Assembly: GCF_001463745.1 (NCBI RefSeq)
Contig: NZ_BBWJ01000022.1
Coordinates: forward strand, 23,846 to 87,845
Source of the DNA: Aureimonas sp. AU22
GTDB lineage: Bacteria > Pseudomonadota > Alphaproteobacteria > Rhizobiales > Rhizobiaceae
Direction of reading: 5' to 3'
Length of the DNA: 64,000 nucleotides
Part shown: positions 19,500 to 26,896 of the stretch, one piece after another
Layout of the letters: each line of letters begins with the position of its first letter
How positions within the stretch are numbered: position 1 is the stretch's first letter
Translations under genes and position numbers: made by a program
The notes under the pieces: model-generated
What the model saw: only the letters and a program-made list of their open reading frames with translations
Told to the model about the DNA's origin: nothing
The model's database searches: none

Positions 19500-20821
19500 C
19501 GAAGGCTCTCTGGACGACGCTGGCGGCGGCGCTCGCCCTTTCCGGCTGCGAGGGCAGCGACCCCGGCCTGAACCAGACCGGCGCGCAACCCGACCTGCCC
19601 GCCATCCGTGAGACGCTGGTTCCGCCGATGAACATCGCGACGCCAGCCGGATGGAACGGCGAGGCGCCGACGGTTCCGGACGGCTTCACCGTCACCGCCT
19701 TCGCCAGCGACCTGTCGATCCCGCGCCAGATGCTGATCCTGCCGAACGGCGACGTGCTGGTATCCGAAGGGCGCGGCGGCCATGCGCCGGCGCTCCGGCC
19801 GAAGGACATCATCGCCGGCGTCATCAAGAAGCGGGGCAATTCGAGCGGAAGCGGGGGCAACCGCATCACCCTCCTGCGCGATGCCGACAACAACGGCCAG
19901 CCCGAGGTGCGCACCGTTCTCATCGACGATCTCGATGCGCCCTACGGCCTCGCCTATGTCGACGGCTTCCTCTACGTCGCGAACCAGGGAGCGCTGATGC
20001 GCTTTCCCTACGAGGAAGGGCAGACGGAGATCACCGCGCCGGGCGAGGAGGTGGCCAAGCTGCCGTCCGCGATCAACCACCACTGGACGAAATCGCTGGC
20101 TGCCAGCGCCGACGGCTCCAAGCTCTACGTGGGGATCGGCTCCAACAGCAATGTCGGCGAGCGCGGCATGAACGTGGAGGAAGAGCGGGCGGTCGTCTGG
20201 GAGATCGATCGCGCCACCGGGGCCCGCCGCACCATCGCGCGCGGCATCCGCAACCCGACGGCGCTGGCGATCGAGCCGACGAGCCGTGCGCTCTGGGCCG
20301 TCGTCAACGAGCGCGACGAACTGGGGCCCCAGCTCGTGCCGGACTACCTGACGCAGGTCCAGGACGGCGCCTTCTACGGCTGGCCCTACAGCTACTGGGG
20401 CAAGAATCTCGACCCGCGCGTCGAGCCGCAGCGGCCCGATCTCGTCGAGACGGCGATCGCGCCGGACTACGCGCTCGGCTCCCATGTGGCCGCGCTGGGC
20501 CTGTCCTTCGCCACCGACGGCGGGTTCGGCGGCACCTTCGGCCAGGGCGCCTTCATCGGCGAGCATGGCAGCTGGAACCGTCAGGACCTGTCCGGCTACA
20601 AGGTGGCGTTCGTGCCGTTCCAGGACGGCCGGCCGGCCGGCGAGCCGGTGGATTTCGCGACCGGCTTCCTGACCGGCGACGGTCAGGCCCGCGGGCGTCC
20701 GGTCGGCGTCGCGTTCGATGCGCAGAAGCGCGTCCTTCTCGTGGCCGACGATCTGTCCAACACCGTCTGGCGCATCGCGCAAGGCGAGCCGGCGCAAGCG
20801 TCTCTGCGGCCCGCGCGGTAA
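19496..20821 (+). CDS. PQQ-type sugar/sorbosone dehydrogenase-like lipoprotein, 441 aa
   Basis: Six-bladed propeller of the L-sorbosone / soluble aldose dehydrogenase family, oxidising sugars or aldehydes in the periplasm. Lipoprotein signal MTKALWTTLAAALALSGC (lipobox LSGC, Cys18). Blade motifs include SIPRQMLILPNGDVLVSE, DLDAPYGLAYVDGFLYVAN, HHWTKSLAASADGSKLYVGIG, GIRNPTALAIEP and FIGEHGSWNRQDLSGYKV, the last typical of the family. Whether PQQ is bound cannot be told from sequence; no PQQ synthesis genes are in view. Start overlaps the DUF2231 stop. Confidence 0.85.
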   Translation: MTKALWTTLAAALALSGCEGSDPGLNQTGAQPDLPAIRETLVPPMNIATPAGWNGEAPTVPDGFTVTAFASDLSIPRQMLILPNGDVLVSEGRGGHAPALRPKDIIAGVIKKRGNSSGSGGNRITLLRDADNNGQPEVRTVLIDDLDAPYGLAYVDGFLYVANQGALMRFPYEEGQTEITAPGEEVAKLPSAINHHWTKSLAASADGSKLYVGIGSNSNVGERGMNVEEERAVVWEIDRATGARRTIARGIRNPTALAIEPTSRALWAVVNERDELGPQLVPDYLTQVQDGAFYGWPYSYWGKNLDPRVEPQRPDLVETAIAPDYALGSHVAALGLSFATDGGFGGTFGQGAFIGEHGSWNRQDLSGYKVAFVPFQDGRPAGEPVDFATGFLTGDGQARGRPVGVAFDAQKRVLLVADDLSNTVWRIAQGEPAQASLRPAR

Positions 20822-20861
20822 GCGGGAGCGGCCGGCGCCGCTCCCCCGCCCGTCGGCAAGC

Positions 20862-21740
20862 CTAGACGGTGACGCGCCACGTCATGGCGCGGCTCTCGCC
20901 CGGCGCGAGATGCACGATGCCCGGCTTCTCGGCGAACTCCCCGTCCCAGCCCTCCGGGCTCGCCATCGAATACCAGGGCTCGATGCACAGGAAAGCGGCG
21001 CCGGTCGGCTTCGACCAGAGCCCCAGGTCGCGGTAGCCCTCCCAGGCGAACAGGAGAGCGCGCTCGACCGAGCCGTCCGCCGCCCGTGCGACGTAGCGCA
21101 CCGAGCGGCTGGCGACATCGGGCAGCACGAGGGCGTCGGCGGCAAACAGCTCTTCCGAGAGCGGCAGGACGTGACCCTCGAGGGGAATGCGCCTTACGGG
21201 GCCGAGGAGCCCGTTCCGCACCGAGAGCGCCTCGCCCGTCTCCACACCGTCGAATTCGATGGCGTGGTCGCCCTTGGCCACGCCATCGACGAGCGGCCAG
21301 CGGAAGCCGGGATGGGCGCCGAGCCCGAAGGGCAGGACCTGCGATCCCGGATTGGTCACCTCGGCCGTGACCTTCAGCGTCGCGGCCTCGATCTCGTAGG
21401 TCATGTCGAGCCGGAAGGCGAAGGGGTAGCGGGCGCGGCTCTGCGCGTCGTCCTCGAGGCGCAGGACGGCGCGCGTGGGCGCTTCTTCGACGAGCCGGAA
21501 CTCGCCGTCGCGGGCAAAGCCATGCTGCGTCATCGGGTAGGGCCGGCCCGCATGGTGCAGCGTATCGCCGGCCAGGCGGCCTACGATCGGGAAGAGGACC
21601 GGCGACCGGCGCGGCCATTCGGGACCGCCCTGCCAGAGAAGCTCGTCGCCGTCCCGATCTTTCAGGCTGGAGAGTTCCGCACCGACAAAAGCGATCTCCG
21701 CCGACAGCTCGTTCGATTGAAGGGTGATCCGGTCGCTCAT
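20862..21740 (-). CDS. Aldose 1-epimerase family protein, 292 aa
   Basis: Galactose-mutarotase-like beta-sandwich, interconverting alpha and beta anomers of a sugar. Key segments: GAELSSLKDRDGDELLWQG, PVLFPIVGRLAGDTL, MTQHGFARDGEF (catalytic His), GLGAHPGFRWPL (second His) and LCIEPWYSMAS (with the Glu). This is the LacX/YeaD-like branch, common beside sugar catabolic genes. It is transcribed away from the GntR gene and converges with the sugar dehydrogenase, so the two sugar enzymes are neighbours without being co-transcribed. Confidence 0.85.
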   Translation of the reverse strand: MSDRITLQSNELSAEIAFVGAELSSLKDRDGDELLWQGGPEWPRRSPVLFPIVGRLAGDTLHHAGRPYPMTQHGFARDGEFRLVEEAPTRAVLRLEDDAQSRARYPFAFRLDMTYEIEAATLKVTAEVTNPGSQVLPFGLGAHPGFRWPLVDGVAKGDHAIEFDGVETGEALSVRNGLLGPVRRIPLEGHVLPLSEELFAADALVLPDVASRSVRYVARAADGSVERALLFAWEGYRDLGLWSKPTGAAFLCIEPWYSMASPEGWDGEFAEKPGIVHLAPGESRAMTWRVTV

Positions 21741-21936
21741 GCGCGCTCCCATTCTGGAGCACTTCCCCTACGCCAAGCCGCGCGTCGAGGACAGGGTCTA
21801 TGCGGCCGCCGGGCCGCCGTGCGGGAGCCCGCCGCGGTCTTCGGGATCCGTCCGCGACGCTGCGGCCTGGTCGTTCGGATGTCCGTCGCTGATGACATTC
21901 CGGGAAAGTTGCGCTTTCCTGTCTTCGACGGATAAT

Positions 21937-21949
21937 CTGTATGCAATTT
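21937..21949. promoter_or_regulatory. CTGTATGCAaTTT motif upstream of GntR gene
   Basis: CTGTATGCAATTT lies in the 268-nt divergent region between the epimerase and the GntR gene. CTGTATGCATTTT recurs at 23170-23182, at the start of the NTF2-fold gene. Twelve of 13 bases agree. Possible GntR operator. Confidence 0.3.
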
Positions 21950-22008
21950 CGAGCGGAAGATGTCGGCAGCTCGCAGTCGAGGCTGCGGATGGTGAATGGG
22001 TTTGTGGC

Positions 22009-22761
22009 GTGACGAGTGAAACCATCCCGGACGACAGGGGCGAGGCCACGGACCGCGCTTCCGTGATCTGCCGCGCCATCCGGCGCGCGATCCTGGAGCG
22101 TGCGTTGGCGCCGGGCGACAAGCTGCCGGAGGACCAGCTCGGCGAGCGCTTCGGGGTCAGCCGCACGCTGGCGCGCCATGCGCTCGGCCAGCTCGCGTCC
22201 GAGGGCCTGGTGGAGCTGCGCCGCAACCGGATCGCCGTGGTCGCCACGCCCTCGTTCGAGGATGCGCGGGACGAGTTCGACATGCGCATCGAGCTGGAGC
22301 GGCTGGTGGTCCGCCGTCTCGCGGGCCGGTTGACTCCCCGCCAGATCGCCGAGCTTGCGGCCCATGTGGAGGCGGAGGAAGCGGCGCGGGGCGGCCCGGA
22401 CGCCGCCTCGCTGCGCCTCGCCACCGAATTCCACGTGAGGCTGGCCGAGATGACGGGGCGACCGACCCTGTCGCGCTATGTCAGAGAAACCGCCTACCGC
22501 TCCTGCCTGTCGCTCGCGACGTTCGGTCGCCCGCATTCCTCGGAATGCGCGATTTCCGAGCATCGCGAGGTCCTCGCCGCGCTGGAGGCGGGCAACGAGG
22601 CGAGGGCGGGCGAACTCATGGCGCATCATCTCGACCAGGTAGCGCAGCGCGCCCTCCTGAAGGCGCCGGAGGCGCGGGGCGACCTGATGGACATCCTCGC
22701 GCCCTATGCGCAGCTGGAGGCGCCGCCGCCGCGTCGCAAGCGGGTCGCGACGGACGGCTGA
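22009..22761 (+). CDS. GntR family (FCD-type) transcriptional regulator, 250 aa
   Basis: N-terminal winged helix: VICRAIRRAILERALAPGDKL and LGERFGVSRTLARHALGQL, with VELRRNRIAVVATPSFED closing the wing. C-terminal FCD domain (about 90-230) with the metal-binding histidines in TEFHVRLAEMTG, SEHREVLAAL and MAHHLDQVAQ. Such regulators respond to organic acids or ureides. Placed head-on to the following ABC/aminotransferase/dihydropyrimidinase operon with only the NTF2-fold gene between, it is its likely regulator. The start is uncertain: GTG 22009 is the best candidate, but the frame is open to 21724. Confidence 0.85.
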   Translation: MTSETIPDDRGEATDRASVICRAIRRAILERALAPGDKLPEDQLGERFGVSRTLARHALGQLASEGLVELRRNRIAVVATPSFEDARDEFDMRIELERLVVRRLAGRLTPRQIAELAAHVEAEEAARGGPDAASLRLATEFHVRLAEMTGRPTLSRYVRETAYRSCLSLATFGRPHSSECAISEHREVLAALEAGNEARAGELMAHHLDQVAQRALLKAPEARGDLMDILAPYAQLEAPPPRRKRVATDG

Positions 22762-22768
22762 CGCGCCG

Positions 22769-23191
22769 TCAGCGGCGCAGTGCCGGGTCGAGGATCCATT
22801 CCGCGCTGTCGTTCCAGACGTCCATCCTGGTGATGCGCCCGTCCACCACCTCGAAGCGATCGACATAGCGGTTGCCGTCGAAGGCCGTTCCGTCCGGCCA
22901 TTCGCCGAAGAGATGGCCGATCGAATAGACCACGGTCGCATCGGGACCGGGCGCCACGTCGAACCGCCCCATCCGCTTCTTCACCCACTTGTAGCGCGCC
23001 GCATTGACGGCCGTCGGCCCGCTCGGGTGATCGAACACGCGCCCGCCCGTGAAGGTGATGGTGCAGCCCGGCGCCATGAAGCCGGCCGCCCGGTCGGGAT
23101 CGGGCACCATCGAGGCTTCGAGATAGGCACGCACGATCGCGGCGGGGTCAGTCGCGTCCCCATTCGAAACTGTATGCATTTTGAGGTCCAT
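22769..23191 (-). CDS. NTF2/SnoaL-fold protein, 140 aa
   Basis: Small cone-shaped alpha+beta barrel of the nuclear transport factor 2 / SnoaL family: TDPAAIVRAYLEASMVPDPDRAA at the start, APGCTITFTGG, then VVYSIGHLFGEWPDGTAF and YVDRFEVVDGRITRMDVWND, which carry the pattern of this fold. Members include isomerases, dehydratases and binding proteins; here it probably handles an intermediate of the neighbouring catabolic operon. ATG 23191 has GAGGG about 9 nt upstream. Its tail nearly touches the GntR stop codon (7-nt gap, convergent). Confidence 0.8.
   Translation of the reverse strand: MDLKMHTVSNGDATDPAAIVRAYLEASMVPDPDRAAGFMAPGCTITFTGGRVFDHPSGPTAVNAARYKWVKKRMGRFDVAPGPDATVVYSIGHLFGEWPDGTAFDGNRYVDRFEVVDGRITRMDVWNDSAEWILDPALRR
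23170..23182. promoter_or_regulatory. CTGTATGCAtTTT motif at NTF2 gene start
   Basis: Second copy of the motif seen at 21937-21949. It overlaps codons 4-8 of the NTF2-fold gene, which is a reason for caution; a repressor there could still block that gene. Confidence 0.25.
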
Positions 23192-23341
23192 TTCGCTTTT
23201 CCCTCTTTTCAAGTCCGCATGCAGTCCATACGATTGCCCGGTGTGGTGCAGTGCGAAGATGTGTTCAATCTTTGCGCAGCCTTGCGCCGCCGTCCATCCG
23301 CCGTGCCGCGATTCCGTTCCCACCCCACTTCAGGAGCCGAC

Positions 23342-24127
23342 ATGACCCGCTTCAAACTGGCCGCCATGGCCGCAGCCCTTCTGGCCCTGGCCGGACCTGC
23401 CAGCGCCAAGTCGCTGACCGTCGGCGCCAACATCGGCAACGTGCCCTGGGAGTTCCAGGACGAAAAGTCCGAGACCGTCGGCTTCGAGGTCGAGCTGGTC
23501 CGGGAAGCCGCCAAGCGCATGGGCTACGACGACGTCCAGTTCGAGAACATCCCGTTCAACGGCCTGTTCTCCGCCGTCCAGTCCGGCCGCATCGACGCCG
23601 CGATCTCCTCGATCACGATCACCAAGAAGCGGCTGGAGTCGGTCTCCTTCGCCCAACCCTACTACGACAGCGACCAGTCGCTCTCGGTGCTGAAGGACTC
23701 CGGCATCACCGGCCTCAAGGGCCTCTCCGGCAAGGTCGTCGGCGTCGACACCGGCTCCACCGGCGACATCTACGCCACGCAGCACGAAAAGGACCTCGGC
23801 CTCTCCGAGATCCGCCGCTTCGAGGGCCTGTCGCCGGCCATGCTGGATCTGGCCGCCGGCCGCATCGACGGCTACATCTCCGATATTCCGGCCGTCGCCT
23901 ACTACATCAAGGACAAGCCGCAATACGCCGTGGTCGAGCGCATCCCGACCGGCGAGCAGTATTCGGTGATGTTCGCCAAGGACTCGCCGCTCGTTGCCGA
24001 GGCCACCAAGGCGATCACGGAAATGAAGTCCAACGGCTTCCTGTCCCAGCTTCACGAGAAGTGGTTCGGCACCAAGCCCGATGCCGCGACCTCGACCGTG
24101 AAGGTTCTCGACGCGCCGAAGCTCTGA
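23342..24127 (+). CDS. Amino-acid-type ABC transporter substrate-binding protein, 261 aa
   Basis: Periplasmic binding protein of the polar amino acid (SBP_bac_3) family. Signal peptide MTRFKLAAMAAALLALAGPASA. Then VGANIGNVPWEFQDEKSETVGFEVELV, FNGLFSAVQSGRIDAAISSITIT, VGVDTGSTGD and ISDIPAVAYYIKDKP, all family marks; the Asp/Arg pair that grips the amino acid carboxylate may be in IDAAISSI and ERRL-like segments. First gene of the ABC/aminotransferase/dihydropyrimidinase operon. Its ligand may be a ureide or amino-acid derivative rather than a normal amino acid, given the enzymes encoded downstream. Confidence 0.9.
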   Translation: MTRFKLAAMAAALLALAGPASAKSLTVGANIGNVPWEFQDEKSETVGFEVELVREAAKRMGYDDVQFENIPFNGLFSAVQSGRIDAAISSITITKKRLESVSFAQPYYDSDQSLSVLKDSGITGLKGLSGKVVGVDTGSTGDIYATQHEKDLGLSEIRRFEGLSPAMLDLAAGRIDGYISDIPAVAYYIKDKPQYAVVERIPTGEQYSVMFAKDSPLVAEATKAITEMKSNGFLSQLHEKWFGTKPDAATSTVKVLDAPKL

Positions 24128-24148
24128 CGCGGCGGTTCCGAACGTTAC

Positions 24149-24177
24149 CGGATGCGGGGTGCCACGCCCCGCATCCG
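24149..24177 (+). terminator. Intercistronic hairpin between SBP and permease genes
   Basis: CGGATGCGGGG and CCCCGCATCCG form a perfect 11-bp stem with a 7-nt loop 21 nt after the binding-protein stop. No T-run follows. Such hairpins stabilise upstream mRNA or partly terminate, giving more binding protein than permease. Confidence 0.55.
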
Positions 24178-24202
24178 CGATCCCCCGATGGCAGGGTCAG
24201 GC

Positions 24203-24877
24203 ATGGACATCGTCACAACCTTCTTCAATGTCGACGTTCTCTGGCGCTCGATGCCCCAGCTCCTCCAGGGCCTGTGGCGCACGGTGCTGCTCGGCGGACT
24301 GTCGATCCTGCTCGGGCTCGTCGGCGGCCTCGCCCTGGCCCTGGTGCGGCTCTACGCACCGCGCCCGCTGCGCTGGCTCTCGATCGCCTATATCGACGTC
24401 TTCCGTGCGCTCCCGGTGCTCGTCTGGCTCGTCATCGTCTACTACGCCTTTCCCTTCATCGGCATCCGCCTGTCGCCCTTCGCCTCCGCCTGCCTGGCGC
24501 TGACCACCGTGTCGGCGGCCTATACGGCGGAGATATACCGCGCCGGCATCGAGGCGATTCCGCGCGGCCAGTTCGAGGCGGCGCAGTCGATCGGCCTCAA
24601 CGCGATCGACGTGATGCGCGACGTGGTGCTGCCCCAGGCGGTGCGCATCGTGATCCCGCCGCTCACCAACAATTCGATCAACGTGATGAAGGACACCGCG
24701 CTCGCGTCCGTGGTCGCTCTGCCCGACCTCCTGAAGCAGGCGACGCAGGCGCAGGCGCTCGCCGCCAACCCGACGCCGCTGATCGGCGCGGCGCTGCTTT
24801 ACCTCGTCCTGCTTCTGCCCTTGGTGCGCCTCGTCGCCCGCTTCGAGACCCGCTACTCCAGCCGGGAGGCCCGCTGA
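24203..24877 (+). CDS. Amino-acid-type ABC permease, 224 aa
   Basis: Inner-membrane HisM/GlnP family permease. Five hydrophobic segments; the EAA loop for ATPase contact is seen as FEAAQSIGLNAIDVMRDVVLPQAVRI. YRAGIEAIPRGQ precedes it as usual. ATG 24203 is preferred (AGGG about 8 nt before); ATG 24188 in frame is an alternative. Only one permease gene is present, so it would form a homodimer. The gene ends 1 nt before the ATPase start. Confidence 0.9.
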   Translation: MDIVTTFFNVDVLWRSMPQLLQGLWRTVLLGGLSILLGLVGGLALALVRLYAPRPLRWLSIAYIDVFRALPVLVWLVIVYYAFPFIGIRLSPFASACLALTTVSAAYTAEIYRAGIEAIPRGQFEAAQSIGLNAIDVMRDVVLPQAVRIVIPPLTNNSINVMKDTALASVVALPDLLKQATQAQALAANPTPLIGAALLYLVLLLPLVRLVARFETRYSSREAR

Positions 24878-24878
24878 C

Positions 24879-25631
24879 ATGGCTCCGACCCCGTCCGCCG
24901 AGCCGATCATCCGCATGCGCGGCGTCCAGAAGCGCTACGGCCATTTCACCGCCCTGAAGGGCGTCGATCTCGACGTCGCCGCGGGCGAGGTCGTGGTGCT
25001 TCTCGGGCCCTCCGGGTCGGGCAAGTCGACGCTCATCCGCTGCATCAACCATCTCGAGGAATACGACGCGGGCGACGTGTTCGTCGGCGGCGTGCGCGTC
25101 GAGCGGGGGCGCAATCTTCTGAAGGTCCGCCAGCAGACCGGCATGGTGTTCCAGGCCTTCAACCTCTTCCCCAACCTCACGGTGCTCGACAACGTCGCGC
25201 TCGGGCCGGTGCGGGTGAAGAAGCTGTCCTGGGACGAGAGCCGCGCACGGGCGCAGACGCTGCTCGACCGCGTCGGCATCGGGGCGCAGGCGCAGAAGTT
25301 TCCGACCCAGCTGTCCGGCGGCCAGCAGCAGCGCGTCGGCATCGCCCGCGCGCTCGCCATGGAGCCGCGCATCCTCCTCTTCGACGAGCCGACTTCGGCG
25401 CTCGACCCCGAAATGGTGGGCGAGGTTCTCGACGTCATCAAGGGGCTCGCCCATTCCGGGGTGACCCTCGTCCTCGTGACCCACGAGATGGGATTCGCCC
25501 GTCAGGTCGCCGACCGCATCGTCTTCATGGAGGACGGCGAGATCCGGGAGGTCTCGACGCCCGACGTGTTCTTCTCCTCGACCCGCAACGAACGCGCCCG
25601 CGCCTTCCTCGACGCGGTGCTCAACCACTGA
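24879..25631 (+). CDS. Amino-acid-type ABC transporter ATP-binding protein, 250 aa
   Basis: ATPase of the GlnQ/HisP family. Walker A GPSGSGKS at 43-50, signature LSGGQQQR, Walker B ILLFDEPTSALDPE, H-loop LVTHEMGFAR. Length is normal. It completes a single-permease importer with the two genes before it and is followed 47 nt later by the aminotransferase-like gene. Confidence 0.94.
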   Translation: MAPTPSAEPIIRMRGVQKRYGHFTALKGVDLDVAAGEVVVLLGPSGSGKSTLIRCINHLEEYDAGDVFVGGVRVERGRNLLKVRQQTGMVFQAFNLFPNLTVLDNVALGPVRVKKLSWDESRARAQTLLDRVGIGAQAQKFPTQLSGGQQQRVGIARALAMEPRILLFDEPTSALDPEMVGEVLDVIKGLAHSGVTLVLVTHEMGFARQVADRIVFMEDGEIREVSTPDVFFSSTRNERARAFLDAVLNH

Positions 25632-25678
25632 TTCCACCAGACAGGCGCGGGGTGGACGCGCCAGCAAGGCCAGGCAGC

Positions 25679-26896
25679 ATGACCCTCGATCTCGATTTCG
25701 TCCGCGCCCAGTTCCCGGCGCTTCAGGGCGAGTGGACCTTCATGGACAACGCCGGCGGCAGCCAGGTGCTGCGCACCGTCGCCGAGCGCGTGTCCGACTA
25801 CCTTTTGACCACCAACGTCCAGACCGGCGCGAGCTACGAGCCGAGCCGCGTATCGACCGCCCGCGTCTCGCAGTCGCGCGAGGCCTTCGCCCGCTTCATG
25901 AACTGCGACCCGGGCGAGATCGTGGAAGGGCCCTCCACCACGATCCTCATCCGCTTTCTATCGGAGGCGATGACCGGGCGGCTGCAGCCGGGCGACGAGA
26001 TCATCCTCACCAACACCGATCACGAGTCCAATATCGGCCCGTGGCTGAAGCACGAGGCGCGCGGGGTGAAGATCCGCTGGTGGCGCTGCGACCCGGAAAC
26101 CTACGAGCTCGACCTTGCCGAGCTGAAGGGAATGATGAACGAGCGCACCAAGCTCGTCTGTGTCACCCACGCCTCCAACATCCTCGGAACGATCAACCCG
26201 ATCCGTGCCATCGCCGATGTCGCCCATGCCGGTGGGGCGGAGCTCTGCGTCGACGCCGTCGCCTATGCGCCGCACCGGGCGATCGACGTCCGAGCGCTCG
26301 ATGCCGACTACTACATCTTCAGCATCTACAAGGTGTTCGGCCCGCACCATGCGGTGATGTTCGGCAAGCGCGACAAGCTGCTCGCGCTCGACAACATCTA
26401 TCACTACTTCTTCGACAAGACCCGCGTGCCCCACAAGCTGGAGCCCGGCAACATCAACTACGAATGCGCGTGGGGCTCGATCGGCGCGGTCGAGTATGTC
26501 GAGGAGCTCGGGGCCCGCGCGGGGGCGGGGGAGGGACGCGCCGCGATCGAGGCCGGATTTGCCGCGATCGCGAGCCAGGAGCGTGCCGTCAGCGGGCGCC
26601 TCATGGACTTCCTTCAGAGCCGCAACTCGGTGCGCATCATCGGCCGCACCTCGACGGCGATCGCCGATCGCGTCTCCACCATCTCCTTCACGGCCGGCGA
26701 ACGAAGCTCGCGCGAGATCGTCGAAGCGGTGGACGCCGCAAGGATCGGCATCCGCTACGGCGACTTCTACGCCAAGCGCATCGTGGAGGAGCATGGACTG
26801 ACGAGGACCGAGGGCGTGGTTCGCGTGTCCATGGTCCACTACAACACGCTGGACGAGGTCGACCGCCTCATCGCGGCGCTGGAGCCCGCCCTGTGA
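25679..26896 (+). CDS. Class V aminotransferase / cysteine desulfurase-like protein, 405 aa
   Basis: PLP enzyme of fold type I, class V (TIGR01976-like cysteine desulfurase-like group). PLP contacts: EGPSTTILIRFLSEA, TNTDHESNIGPW, Asp192 (CVDAVAYAPHR) and Schiff-base Lys218 (FSIYKVFGPHH). The SufS catalytic-loop cysteine is not evident, so cysteine desulfuration is doubtful; an aminotransferase, lyase or epimerase role is more plausible. ATG 25679 has AAGGCCAGG upstream. Overlap of 4 nt (GTGA) with the dihydropyrimidinase gene shows tight coupling, implying successive steps on one substrate. Confidence 0.85.
   Translation: MTLDLDFVRAQFPALQGEWTFMDNAGGSQVLRTVAERVSDYLLTTNVQTGASYEPSRVSTARVSQSREAFARFMNCDPGEIVEGPSTTILIRFLSEAMTGRLQPGDEIILTNTDHESNIGPWLKHEARGVKIRWWRCDPETYELDLAELKGMMNERTKLVCVTHASNILGTINPIRAIADVAHAGGAELCVDAVAYAPHRAIDVRALDADYYIFSIYKVFGPHHAVMFGKRDKLLALDNIYHYFFDKTRVPHKLEPGNINYECAWGSIGAVEYVEELGARAGAGEGRAAIEAGFAAIASQERAVSGRLMDFLQSRNSVRIIGRTSTAIADRVSTISFTAGERSSREIVEAVDAARIGIRYGDFYAKRIVEEHGLTRTEGVVRVSMVHYNTLDEVDRLIAALEPAL

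Noticed and set aside
20683..22941. 752-aa minus-strand frame
   Set aside because: Spans the aldose epimerase in a different frame and the GntR gene antisense; no coherent domain.
25679..26896. Assigning the PLP protein as SufS/IscS
   Set aside because: No suf genes nearby and the catalytic-loop Cys is not seen; sits in a catabolic operon.
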